Both the position numbers and the translations under genes were made by a program. The notes beneath the pieces were generated by a model, which searched no databases, had not been told where the DNA came from, and was given only the letters and a program-made list of their open reading frames with translations. DNA of 64,000 nt. It comes from Dongia_A sp039808885 (GTDB taxonomy: Bacteria; Pseudomonadota; Alphaproteobacteria; Dongiales; Dongiaceae). The stretch covers positions 124,001 through 188,000 of the forward strand of contig JBDHTX010000002.1 in assembly GCA_039808885.1 (NCBI GenBank), given 5' to 3'. Shown piece after piece: positions 17,452 through 25,771 of this stretch (positions are counted from its first letter, which is position 1; every line of letters starts with the position of its first letter).

Positions 17452-19448
17452 CCGACACGGTGCTTTCCGGCAACCGGCGCCCATTCAATCCCCACGCCGT
17501 CATCTGGGCGGGGCTGCTGGGCGCGACGCTGGTGCTCGGCATCTTCCACGATCTGCCGCACTGGGCCGCGTGGATCACCGACTACCCGAAAGCGGCCATC
17601 CTGCCGCTTGCCAGGCAGATCACCTCCTTCTTCAAGGCGATTGTCGATTCGGCCATGCTGGCGACACGCCCGCTCTCCGCCGCCTTGCAGGTGCCGCTCG
17701 ATTTCGCCGTCGGCCTGCTGGCCAAGGGCTTCGTGCTCGGCGGCACGCCCGACGCGCCGGCCTTGCCGCGCCTCTCCTGGATCGGCGTGCTGGCGACGGT
17801 GACGCTGATCGGTCATGCCTATGGCGGCCGCAAGGTCGCGGCGATCGCCTTCCTGTGCTTCGCCTATCTGGCCTTGTTCGGCCAGTGGGACCGCGCCATG
17901 CTGACGCTGGCGCTGGTCGTGGTCTGCGTGCCGGTCGGGGTGGTGATCGGCCTGCTGATCGGCATCGCCGCCTATCGCAACCCGCGCTTCGACGGCTACG
18001 CGGTGCGCCCGGCCCTCGATCTGCTGCAGACCGTGCCGGCCTTCGCCTACATCATCCCGATCCTGTTCCTGTTCGGCTTCACGCCGGTGACGCCGCTCAT
18101 CGCCACCGTCGCCTTCGCCATGCCGCCGATGGTGCGCGCCACGACGCTCGCCTTGCACCGGGTGCCGGCGGAGATCGAGGAGTTCGGCACCATGGCGGGC
18201 TGCACCCGGCTGCAATTGCTGTGGCGCATCCTGCTGCCCAGCGCCAAGCCGACGCTGATGATCGGCGTGAACCAGGTGATCATGCTGACTCTCAACATGG
18301 TCATCATCGCCTCCATGGTCGGCGCCGACGGCCTCGGCTATGACGTGCTGTTCGCGCTGCGGGGCCAGAAGATCGGCGTCGGGCTGGAAGCCGGCCTCGC
18401 CATCACCGCGCTCGCCATCGCGCTGGACCGGTTGAGCCAGGCGGCGGCGGAGGCGAAGCCCGCCCTCTACCGTCCCGGAACGCCGTTCCACCAGCGGCAT
18501 CCTTATCTGATCGCGTCCGTGGCGATCCTGGCGGCGACCACGCTGATCGGCCTCGCCGTTCCGTCCTTCGCCGCCGTGCCGCAGGGCATGACCGTCACCA
18601 CCGCGCCGGTCTGGGATGCGCTGGTGAAGTGGGTCAACATCAACTTCTTCGACTATTTCGAGGCGCTCCGCACCTTCCTGCTGATCTGGGTGCTGAACCC
18701 GATCAAGCAGAGCCTCTTGAAGCTGCCCTGGCTCTGCGCTGTCGCCATCGCCGCCTTTGCCGGCTGGCGGCTGCGCGACTGGCGGCTCGCATTGCTGGCC
18801 GCCCTCATGGTCGCCTTCCAGGCGGTGATCGGGCTCTGGGACAAGGCGATGATCACCGTCTATCTGTGCTTCATCTCGGCGCTGATCTCCTGCCTCATCG
18901 GCATCCCCTTGGGCGTTCTGGCGACGCGCAGCGCCTGGTTCGACCGCGTGCAGCGCGTGGTGGTCGACACGCTGCAGACCCTGCCCTCCTTCGTCTACTT
19001 GATCCCGGTGGTGATGCTGTTCCGCGTCGGCGACGTGACCGCGCTCATCGCCATCGTCGCCTTCGCGGTGACGCCGGCCATCCGCTACACCATCCACGGC
19101 ATCCGCCAGGTGCCGCCGCATCTGATCGAGGCCGCGGTGGCGACGGGCTGCACCCGCGGCCAGATCCTCTGGCGCGTGCAGCTGCCGCTGGCGCTGCCCG
19201 AGATCATGCTCGGCATCAACCAGACCATCCTGTTCGCCCTTTCCATGCTGGTGATCACCGCCTTGGTCGGCACCCGCGACCTGGGCCAGGAGGTCTATAT
19301 CGCGCTGACCAAGGTCGATACCGGACGCGGCATCGTCGCCGGGCTCTGCGTCGCCTTTCTCGGCATCGCCGCGGACCGGCTGCTGCGCGCCGGGGCGGAC
19401 CGCTTCCGCCGCCGGCTCGGCCTCGCCGCCAGCGCGGGAATTGGATAG
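17448..19448 (+). CDS. proW: Double-length betaine-type ABC permease (two ProW domains fused)
   Basis: 666 residues, about twice a usual ProW. Two permease modules lie in tandem, each with its own coupling (EAA) loop: EFGTMAGCTRLQLLWRILLP in the first half and EAAVATGCTRGQILWRVQLP in the second. Each is preceded by the LDLLQTVPAF/VDTLQTLPSF stretch. An extracytoplasmic loop after residue 370 (TVTTAPVWDALVKWVNINFF) starts the second copy. One chain can thus supply both halves of the membrane channel that is normally a homodimer. The start overlaps the ATPase stop by four bases. Confidence 0.92.
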   Translation: MTDTVLSGNRRPFNPHAVIWAGLLGATLVLGIFHDLPHWAAWITDYPKAAILPLARQITSFFKAIVDSAMLATRPLSAALQVPLDFAVGLLAKGFVLGGTPDAPALPRLSWIGVLATVTLIGHAYGGRKVAAIAFLCFAYLALFGQWDRAMLTLALVVVCVPVGVVIGLLIGIAAYRNPRFDGYAVRPALDLLQTVPAFAYIIPILFLFGFTPVTPLIATVAFAMPPMVRATTLALHRVPAEIEEFGTMAGCTRLQLLWRILLPSAKPTLMIGVNQVIMLTLNMVIIASMVGADGLGYDVLFALRGQKIGVGLEAGLAITALAIALDRLSQAAAEAKPALYRPGTPFHQRHPYLIASVAILAATTLIGLAVPSFAAVPQGMTVTTAPVWDALVKWVNINFFDYFEALRTFLLIWVLNPIKQSLLKLPWLCAVAIAAFAGWRLRDWRLALLAALMVAFQAVIGLWDKAMITVYLCFISALISCLIGIPLGVLATRSAWFDRVQRVVVDTLQTLPSFVYLIPVVMLFRVGDVTALIAIVAFAVTPAIRYTIHGIRQVPPHLIEAAVATGCTRGQILWRVQLPLALPEIMLGINQTILFALSMLVITALVGTRDLGQEVYIALTKVDTGRGIVAGLCVAFLGIAADRLLRAGADRFRRRLGLAASAGIG

Positions 19449-19457
19449 GAATACGGC

Positions 19458-20243
19458 ATGGCCTCGGACGACGCCTGGACCTCGCTACGCCTCAATCCCC
19501 GGCAGGAAGAGCTGGTCGAGCGCCTGCGCCGCGACCGCATGCTGAGCATCTCGGCGCTGGCCGAGGCGCTGCAGGTCTCCACCGAGACCATCCGCCGCGA
19601 CGTGCGCGGCCTCGCCGCCAAGGGCGTGGTGGTGAAGCAGCACGGCAACGTGCTGTGGCCGGAGAACCGCGACGACGAGCCGCTGCAGCGGCGCATGGCG
19701 GCCAACATGGGCGGCAAGAAGCGCATCGCCCAGGCCCTCGCCAAGGAGATCAAGGACGGCGAATCCCTGCTGATCGACAGCGGCTCGACCACCATGTACG
19801 TGGCCGAGGCCCTGCGCGGCCATCGCAACCTGACGGTCGTGACCATCTCCGCGCCCATCGCCCAGATGCTGGCTTCGGGCGAGGGCAACCGCGTGTTCCT
19901 GGCCGGCGGCGAGGTGCGCGCCGACGATTGCGCCGCCTATGGCCCCGCCTGCCTCGCCTATCTCGGCCAGTTCAGCGCCGAGACGGCGATCCTCTCCGCC
20001 GCCGCGATCACCGGCGATTTCGGCGTGATGGACCACCATATGTGCGAGGTCGAGGTCTGCCGCGTCCTGGTCGCGCGCGCCGAGCGCGTCATCGTCGCCG
20101 CGGATCACAGCAAGTTCGCCGCCAAGGGCCTGATCGCCGCCTGCCCGCTGGCCGAGATTGACCTCATCGTCACCGATGCCGCCCCGCCGCCCGACCTGGC
20201 GGCGACGCTGGAAGGCGCCGACGTGGAGGTGCAGGTCGCCTAG
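19458..20243 (+). CDS. DeoR/GlpR family transcriptional regulator
   Basis: 261 residues. The N-terminal helix-turn-helix shows the family pattern RQEELVERLRRDRMLSISAL, VSTETIRRDV and GVVVKQHGN. The C-terminal sensor domain is the phospho-sugar-binding-like DeoRC fold with DSGSTTMYVAEAL, RVFLAGGEVR and VIVAADHSKF. Such regulators usually repress a catabolic operon and respond to a phosphorylated metabolite. It begins 10 bases after the permease gene and is probably the last gene of the importer operon. A phosphorylated choline-like ligand produced by the nearby kinase-like protein is an attractive but unproven inducer. Its TAG stop overlaps the stop of the convergent protease gene. Confidence 0.9.
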   Translation: MASDDAWTSLRLNPRQEELVERLRRDRMLSISALAEALQVSTETIRRDVRGLAAKGVVVKQHGNVLWPENRDDEPLQRRMAANMGGKKRIAQALAKEIKDGESLLIDSGSTTMYVAEALRGHRNLTVVTISAPIAQMLASGEGNRVFLAGGEVRADDCAAYGPACLAYLGQFSAETAILSAAAITGDFGVMDHHMCEVEVCRVLVARAERVIVAADHSKFAAKGLIAACPLAEIDLIVTDAAPPPDLAATLEGADVEVQVA

Positions 20244-22540
20244 ACCAGGTAGTTGTCGGTATTTGCCTGGGTCAGGGTGACGTTGAGCAGGGTGGCAAGG
20301 GTGATTCCGGCGGCGCCGCCGGCCCCGTCGGCGTCGATGTTGACCACCGTGTTCGCGCCAACCTTGGTGAAGGCGAGGATGCCGTCGAGGAAAGGGTCGC
20401 CGCCGCCATAGCCGATGTCGTCAAGCAGCGCGGTGATATCGAGCAAATCGCCGGTGATGCCGAGCTTGAAGTCGGTGATGGTGTCGCCGGCGTCGGTCAG
20501 GTGGTCGTAGTGGAAGTAGTCCCGCTCGGTCCCGCCGGTCAGCGTGTCGTTGCCCTGCCCGCCGACGATGTAGTCGTAGCCGGCACCCCCCAGCAGCACG
20601 TCGTCACCGCCGAAACCCACCAGTGAATCGTGACCGGTGCCGCCGTCCAGCTTGTTGGCGCTGGAATTGCCGCCGATATAGTTGTTGAGCGCGTTGCCGG
20701 TGCCGTTGAAGCTGCCCCCCTCGCCCAGGACCAGGTAATCGATGTTCGCCTGGGCCGCGAGACTGTAACTCAACAGACTGTAGATCGTATCCGTGCCACC
20801 GCCATTGGCATTGCTCACGCTCTCGATGATCACGTCGGTCGTGCCCAGGACGATGTAGAGGTCGTCCCCTTTGCCGCCGATCAGCGTGTCGCCGGGATTG
20901 CAGCCGTTGAGATAATTGTCGCCGTCATTGCCGGTCAGGATGTTCTTGAACCCGTTGCCGATCGCATCGATATCGGCGTTGCCGGTCAGCGTGATATTTT
21001 CGACATACCAGTTGTTCAGGATGCTGCAGCTCACCGAGCTCTTGATCAGATCCGTGCCGCCGCCGGAAGACTCGATCACCTGGTCCCCGGCATTGTCGAC
21101 AATGTAGATGTCGTTCCCCTTGCCACCCGACATATAGTCGGCGCCGCCAAGACCATCCAGCAGGTTCGCCCCGTCATTGCCCACTAGGCTGTTGGCGGCA
21201 GCATTGCCAGTCGCGTTCAATGCACCGACGCCGAGAAGGAACGCATGCTCAATCGCCCCGTTCGCGATGACCTGCAAGTTGACAGAAATCGACGAAAAGA
21301 CGCGGTCACCTGCGTCAATTCCGGCCTCGACAATGATGTCTGAAGCGGAGTCGATGAAGTAGGTATCGTTGCCTGCGCCGCCGTCCATATAGTCACGGCC
21401 AACGCCACCGTCCAAATAGTCATCCCCGTTGTCATCGCCGCCGAAGATTTGATCATCGCCCGCTTGGCCGAACAGCTTGTCCGAGCCGTTGCCTCCGTAG
21501 AGGATATCATGCGAACCAAAGCCGTTCAGATTGTCATCGCCTCCTCCGCCATAGAGAAGGTCAGTTTCGTTGCCTCCTGTAATCCGGTTCGCCACATCAT
21601 TGCCGGTGATGTTGTTGTGGAACTTGCCCCCGATCACGTTCTCGATGGTGACGCCATAGGCAATCCCGAGCAGGCTTGATGTTGCGCCGTAGTCCTGCAT
21701 CGCGAAGCGCGAATACGTTCCCTCCACCAGACTGACGTTAATCGTATAAGTCTGATTGGAAAAATCGAGCGTATCATCGCCGCCAGCGTCCCAGAGCGTC
21801 ATGTTCACCTGGGTTGTTGCGCTGAACTTGTAGACATCGTCCCCTGTACGCGTCGTCATGTTCGCGCCGTAGATGTACTGGATCGCAAGTATGTCCAGGA
21901 GTTGCGGTGTGGACGCGTAGGCGAGCGTGCTCAGCTCGGCCGTGTACGACATGACGGTGTATTGGTCGGTATCAAGCGCCGGAGTAAGCGCCAGTTCTCC
22001 CGGCTCATCGGCGAACGGGTGATCCAGGCCAAGTGTATGCCCGATCTCGTGTAGCATCGTGGCAAATCCGGATTCACCCGGCTGCAGTTGCAGGTTGGGG
22101 GCGTATTGCGCGTCAACCCAGACGTCGCCGGCCTCGGGAAACTCAAAGCCACCCCCCTGATAGGGGAAGTAGGCCCAGGCGGCGGCGGAGGAGTTCGTGA
22201 CGGCACCGCTGTTGCCGAACCTGATGTCGCCCACATCTGTTACCGTGTCAGGGACCTCGACGAAGGAGACGTTTGCCACCTCCGCCCAAAGCGCCAGCGC
22301 CTGGCGCGCGGCCGTCTGCTGTGCATTGCTGAAAGCCGTGAAGGACTCGAACGGCTCATTGTCGTTGTAATCTGCCGCCCAGGCGGCGCCGCTGCTAGGA
22401 AAGCTAAATGTGACGACGGCAGCCGTACCCGCACCGGCACCACCCCATTTGTAACCCCAGATCAGAAACGGGTCGACCTTGGGGTCGCCGGTGATCACCG
22501 GATAGGTGGACGCTGGTGTAGTAAGGTATGGTGACGTCAT
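20240..22540 (-). CDS. Serralysin-type RTX metalloprotease (paralog 1)
   Basis: 766 residues from the ATG at 22540, which follows GGGGAGG; no signal peptide, as expected for type I secretion. The zinc motif is HEIGHTLGLDH (H164, E165, H168, H174), with the Met-turn VMSYT (M197). From about residue 235 the peptidase M10 serralysin C-terminal domain begins, followed by many calcium-binding nonapeptides (GGNGSDKLFG, GGKGNDIYIV, GGAGYDYIVG types) and a final hydrophobic RTX tail ending DNYLV. The enzyme would fold in external calcium and cleave proteins outside the cell. No type I exporter genes are in the window. The last 250 residues before the tail are nearly identical to the neighbouring paralog, whereas the N-terminal half diverges and is less GC-rich. 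Confidence 0.93.
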   Translation of the reverse strand: MTSPYLTTPASTYPVITGDPKVDPFLIWGYKWGGAGAGTAAVVTFSFPSSGAAWAADYNDNEPFESFTAFSNAQQTAARQALALWAEVANVSFVEVPDTVTDVGDIRFGNSGAVTNSSAAAWAYFPYQGGGFEFPEAGDVWVDAQYAPNLQLQPGESGFATMLHEIGHTLGLDHPFADEPGELALTPALDTDQYTVMSYTAELSTLAYASTPQLLDILAIQYIYGANMTTRTGDDVYKFSATTQVNMTLWDAGGDDTLDFSNQTYTINVSLVEGTYSRFAMQDYGATSSLLGIAYGVTIENVIGGKFHNNITGNDVANRITGGNETDLLYGGGGDDNLNGFGSHDILYGGNGSDKLFGQAGDDQIFGGDDNGDDYLDGGVGRDYMDGGAGNDTYFIDSASDIIVEAGIDAGDRVFSSISVNLQVIANGAIEHAFLLGVGALNATGNAAANSLVGNDGANLLDGLGGADYMSGGKGNDIYIVDNAGDQVIESSGGGTDLIKSSVSCSILNNWYVENITLTGNADIDAIGNGFKNILTGNDGDNYLNGCNPGDTLIGGKGDDLYIVLGTTDVIIESVSNANGGGTDTIYSLLSYSLAAQANIDYLVLGEGGSFNGTGNALNNYIGGNSSANKLDGGTGHDSLVGFGGDDVLLGGAGYDYIVGGQGNDTLTGGTERDYFHYDHLTDAGDTITDFKLGITGDLLDITALLDDIGYGGGDPFLDGILAFTKVGANTVVNIDADGAGGAAGITLATLLNVTLTQANTDNYLV
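20441..21181. repeat. Near-identical direct repeat block, copy A (within protease paralog 1)
   Basis: About 740 bp match 22973-23713 with an offset of 2532 bases. By eye I see only a handful of differences (for example near 21050 and 21151-21154), while flanking sequence is clearly diverged on both sides. It covers the RTX repeat region of both proteases. Confidence 0.85.
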
Positions 22541-22645
22541 CGACGGCCTCCCCAAGCTGCCGGACAGGTGCGGATCGGCATGGATACAGGGGCCCTACCT
22601 GCTCCACCCAAGGTGGAATCGCGCCAATCTCTTCAGCTCCAAGCT

Positions 22646-22695
22646 CAGGAATGTTATCTTTTTTGCCGGAATTTTCGCCAGGAAAATTAGGTTAA
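22646..22695 (-). promoter_or_regulatory. Conserved upstream region of protease paralog 1
   Basis: On the minus strand TTAAC (22691-22695) is followed after 31 bases by AGATAACATTCCTG (22646-22659). The identical pair with identical 31-base spacing occurs upstream of paralog 2 at 25674-25723. The block lies 106 bases before the start codon. The surrounding 130 bases are AT-rich and non-coding. It probably contains the promoter. Confidence 0.55.
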
Positions 22696-22771
22696 ATTGC
22701 CGCGTTCAGCGACATCGTCCTACCGTTCGAGCGACACCGCCCTCTCAACCTTCCGGCACCTTGTCCGACGC

Positions 22772-25573
22772 CTAAAGCAAGTAGTTGTCGGTATTGGCCT
22801 GGGTCAGATTGACGTTGAGCAGGGTCGCCAGGGTGATCGCGGCGCCGGCCCCCGCGCCGTCGGCGTCGATGTTCACCACCGTGTTGCTGCCGACCTTGGT
22901 GAAGGCGAGGATGCCGTCCAGGAACGGATCGGTGCCGCCATAGCCGATATCGTCGAGCAGCGCGGCGATGTCGAGCAAATCGCCGGTGATGCCGAGCTTG
23001 AAGTCGGTGATGGTGTCGCCGGCGTCGGTCAGGTGGTCGTAGTGGAAGTAGTCCCGCTCGGTCCCGCCGGTCAGCGTGTCGTTGCCCTGCCCGCCGACGA
23101 TGTAGTCGTAGCCGGCACCCCCCAGCAGCACGTCGTCACCGCCGAAACCCACCAGTGAATCGTGACCGGTGCCGCCGTCCAGCTTGTTGGCGCTGGAATT
23201 GCCGCCGATATAGTTGTTGAGCGCGTTGCCGGTGCCGTTGAAGCTGCCCCCCTCGCCCAGGACCAGGTAATCGATGTTCGCCTGGGCCGCGAGACTGTAA
23301 CTCAACAGACTGTAGATCGTATCCGTGCCACCGCCATTGGCATTGCTCACGCTCTCGATGATCACGTCGGTCGTGCCCAGGACGATGTAGAGGTCGTCCC
23401 CTTTGCCGCCGATCAGCGTGTCGCCGGGATTGCAGCCGTTGAGATAATTGTCGCCGTCATTGCCGGTCAGGATGTTCTTGAACCCGTTGCCGATCGCATC
23501 GATATCGGCGTTGCCGGTCAGCGTGATATTTTCGACATACCAGTTGTTCAGGATGCTGCAGCTCACCGAGCTCTTGATCAGGTCCGTGCCGCCGCCGGAA
23601 GACTCGATCACCTGGTCCCCGGCATTGTCGACAATGTAGATGTCGTTCCCCTTGCCACCCGACATATAGTCGGCGCCGCCAAGGCCGTCCAGCAGGTTCG
23701 CCCCGTCATTGCCGCCCAGGAAATTCGCGGACGAGTTCCCGGTTGCATTCAGCGCCGCAGTACCAAGCAGCAGGCCGTGTTCGACCTTGCCGGCGCCAAG
23801 GATCGTCAGGTCGAACGAGATTTTGGAGTAGATCCAGTCTCCCGTGTCGGCGTTGGCGCCCTCGTTGATGGTGTCGCCGGCGGAATCGACATAGTAGGTG
23901 TCGTTGCCGGCGCCGCCGCTCATCTGGTCGTTGCCGGCGCCGCCGTCCAGCGTGTCGTCGTCCTTGCCGCCGGCAAGGATGTCGTTGCCGCCATTGCCGT
24001 AGATCGTGTCCTTGCCGTCGCCGCCGTCGAGGGTGTCGACGCCGCTGCCGCCGGACAGCTGGTTGTCGGCGGCATCCGCCGTGAAGGTCCATGCCGCGGC
24101 GCCGGTATAGGAATAGTTCTCGATCCCGGTGATCGCCCCGGCGATGAGCACGCTGCTCTTCACCTGGTCGCCGATGTCGGCATTGCCTTCCTCGTCGACC
24201 AGGTCGGCGAGGCTGTCGATGACGTAGACGTCCACCCCGGCGCCGCCCTTCAGCGTGTCGCCGCCGCCGCCGCCGTCGAGGATGTTGGCGAACGCGTTGC
24301 CGAAGATCTGGTTGTCCGAGGCGTTGCCGGTGCCGTTGAGCGCGCCGGTGCCGACCAGCTTCAGGATGTCGACGTTGGCGAAGCTCGCCAGGCTGTAGCT
24401 GATCTGCGATTCCACCGTATCGATGCCGCCGCCGGCCGCGTTCGTCGTCGTCTCGCTGACCTTGTCGCCGGCGCTGTCGACCAGGAAGAGATCGTCGCCG
24501 AGGCCGCCCGTCATCGTGTCGTTGCCGGCGCCGCCGTCCAGCGTGTCGGCGCCGATGCCCCCGTCCAGCGTGTCGTTGCCCTTGCCGCCCCACAGGTGGT
24601 TGGCGACGTCGTTGCCGGTGATCTTGTCGCTGCCGGTGCCGCCGATCGCATCTTCGATGATGACGTTATAGGCGATGCCGATATTGCCGTTGGCGGCGGC
24701 GCCGTTGTTCTTGCGCCCGATCGAGCTGAAATTGCCGGCCCGCAGGTCGATCGTGGCGGCAAGGGTCTGGTTCGACAGGTCGAAGGTGTCGTGCCCGCCG
24801 GCGTCCCAGATGCACTTGAACTCCTCGGTCGAATTGCTGAAGACGTAGCCGTCGTCGCCGGCGCGGGTCGTCATGTTGGCGCCGTAGATGTACTGGATCG
24901 CCAGGATGTCGAGCAGCATCGGCCCCGCCGCCTCGATCGTCGCGCCCGAATAGAGCGTGTACGACATGATCGAGTAGCGCTGGTTGTCCAGGCTCGCCGG
25001 CAGGTGCACTTCGCCCGACACGTCGGCGAAGGGATGATCGAGACCGAGCGCGTGGCCGATCTCATGGATCATGGTGGAATAGCCGAACTGGCCGGGGGCC
25101 AGCTGCAGGTTCGGGGCGTAGCTGGCATCGAACCAGACGTCGCCCGCCTCCGGGTATTCGAAGCTGTCGAAACCGTCATACGGGAAATAGGCCCAGGCCG
25201 CGGCGGAGGAGTTCGTCACCGAGGCGCTGTTGCCGAAGCGGATGTCGCCGACATCGGTGTCGCCCGGGATGTCGTCGACCTGATTGAAGGTCAGGTTGGC
25301 GACCTCCGCCCAGCTGGCGAGTGCGGCCACCGCGGCCGCCTGTTGCGCGCCGGAGAACGGCGTGAAGCCGTTGAACGGCTCGTTGTCCAGATAGGTGGCG
25401 TAGTCGGTGTGCCACGGCGAGCCGTAGGTCGGGAAGCTGTAGGTGATCGTGGCGGCGGTGCCGACGCCGGTATTGCCCCATTTGAAGCCGGGTACGATCA
25501 GCGGGTCGAGATAGGGATTGCCCGTGGTGGGGTTGTACGGGGTGACGATGCCAGTCCCATACGGCGAAGTCAT
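22772..25573 (-). CDS. Serralysin-type RTX metalloprotease (paralog 2)
   Basis: 933 residues from the ATG at 25573 with GGAGGGCG upstream. The catalytic motif is HEIGHALGLDH (H170, E171, H174, H180) and the Met-turn is SIMSYT (M203). It is longer than paralog 1 because it carries additional RTX blocks (GGKGNDTLDG, GGIGADTLDG, GGDGKDTIYG and others) between residues 310 and 640. The C-terminal part from NDGANLLDG onward is almost identical to paralog 1, including the end (DNYLL versus DNYLV). Predicted as an extracellular calcium-stabilised protease secreted by a type I system located elsewhere. The gene is fully GC-rich, unlike the 5' half of paralog 1. Confidence 0.93.
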   Translation of the reverse strand: MTSPYGTGIVTPYNPTTGNPYLDPLIVPGFKWGNTGVGTAATITYSFPTYGSPWHTDYATYLDNEPFNGFTPFSGAQQAAAVAALASWAEVANLTFNQVDDIPGDTDVGDIRFGNSASVTNSSAAAWAYFPYDGFDSFEYPEAGDVWFDASYAPNLQLAPGQFGYSTMIHEIGHALGLDHPFADVSGEVHLPASLDNQRYSIMSYTLYSGATIEAAGPMLLDILAIQYIYGANMTTRAGDDGYVFSNSTEEFKCIWDAGGHDTFDLSNQTLAATIDLRAGNFSSIGRKNNGAAANGNIGIAYNVIIEDAIGGTGSDKITGNDVANHLWGGKGNDTLDGGIGADTLDGGAGNDTMTGGLGDDLFLVDSAGDKVSETTTNAAGGGIDTVESQISYSLASFANVDILKLVGTGALNGTGNASDNQIFGNAFANILDGGGGGDTLKGGAGVDVYVIDSLADLVDEEGNADIGDQVKSSVLIAGAITGIENYSYTGAAAWTFTADAADNQLSGGSGVDTLDGGDGKDTIYGNGGNDILAGGKDDDTLDGGAGNDQMSGGAGNDTYYVDSAGDTINEGANADTGDWIYSKISFDLTILGAGKVEHGLLLGTAALNATGNSSANFLGGNDGANLLDGLGGADYMSGGKGNDIYIVDNAGDQVIESSGGGTDLIKSSVSCSILNNWYVENITLTGNADIDAIGNGFKNILTGNDGDNYLNGCNPGDTLIGGKGDDLYIVLGTTDVIIESVSNANGGGTDTIYSLLSYSLAAQANIDYLVLGEGGSFNGTGNALNNYIGGNSSANKLDGGTGHDSLVGFGGDDVLLGGAGYDYIVGGQGNDTLTGGTERDYFHYDHLTDAGDTITDFKLGITGDLLDIAALLDDIGYGGTDPFLDGILAFTKVGSNTVVNIDADGAGAGAAITLATLLNVNLTQANTDNYLL
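22973..23713. repeat. Near-identical direct repeat block, copy B (within protease paralog 2)
   Basis: Partner of 20441-21181. The boundaries are abrupt: just before the block the two genes differ at several third positions, and after it (GGAAATTCGCGG versus the corresponding paralog 1 sequence) they diverge at once. Confidence 0.85.
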
Positions 25574-25673
25574 ATGGCGCCCTCCTGCATGTCGCCCAGG
25601 CCTGGCACAGATCCCAGGCGCCCTCAAATGCCTTGCTTCAATCGCCGCAGCCGCGAATGCCGCAAATCCAATG

Positions 25674-25723
25674 CAGGAATGTTATCTGAACTCGGCCGCA
25701 AAGCGATGGCAAAAAATAGTTAA
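25674..25723 (-). promoter_or_regulatory. Conserved upstream region of protease paralog 2
   Basis: AGATAACATTCCTG (25674-25687) with TTAAC 31 bases further upstream (25719-25723), matching the arrangement before paralog 1. It lies 101 bases from the start codon, nearly the same distance as for paralog 1. Confidence 0.55.
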
Positions 25724-25752
25724 TGCGGTGGCTCGGCATTCCGAGCCACCGC
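25711..25752 (-). terminator. Terminator of the amidase gene
   Basis: On the minus strand a perfect 12-bp stem (GCGGTGGCTCGG with its complement, loop of 4) at 25725-25752 is followed eight bases later by a run of six T (25711-25716). It is placed 20 bases after the amidase stop codon. Confidence 0.75.
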
Positions 25753-25771
25753 CTGCGGCCGCCGCAAGGGC

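Noticed and set aside
22556..22771. Small gene between the two protease genes
   Set aside because: Short frames only, with no ribosome site or similarity; the AT-rich stretch fits a promoter region.
20240..25573. CRISPR-like or satellite repeats
   Set aside because: The periodic DNA encodes RTX nonapeptides; there are no conserved direct repeats with unique spacers.
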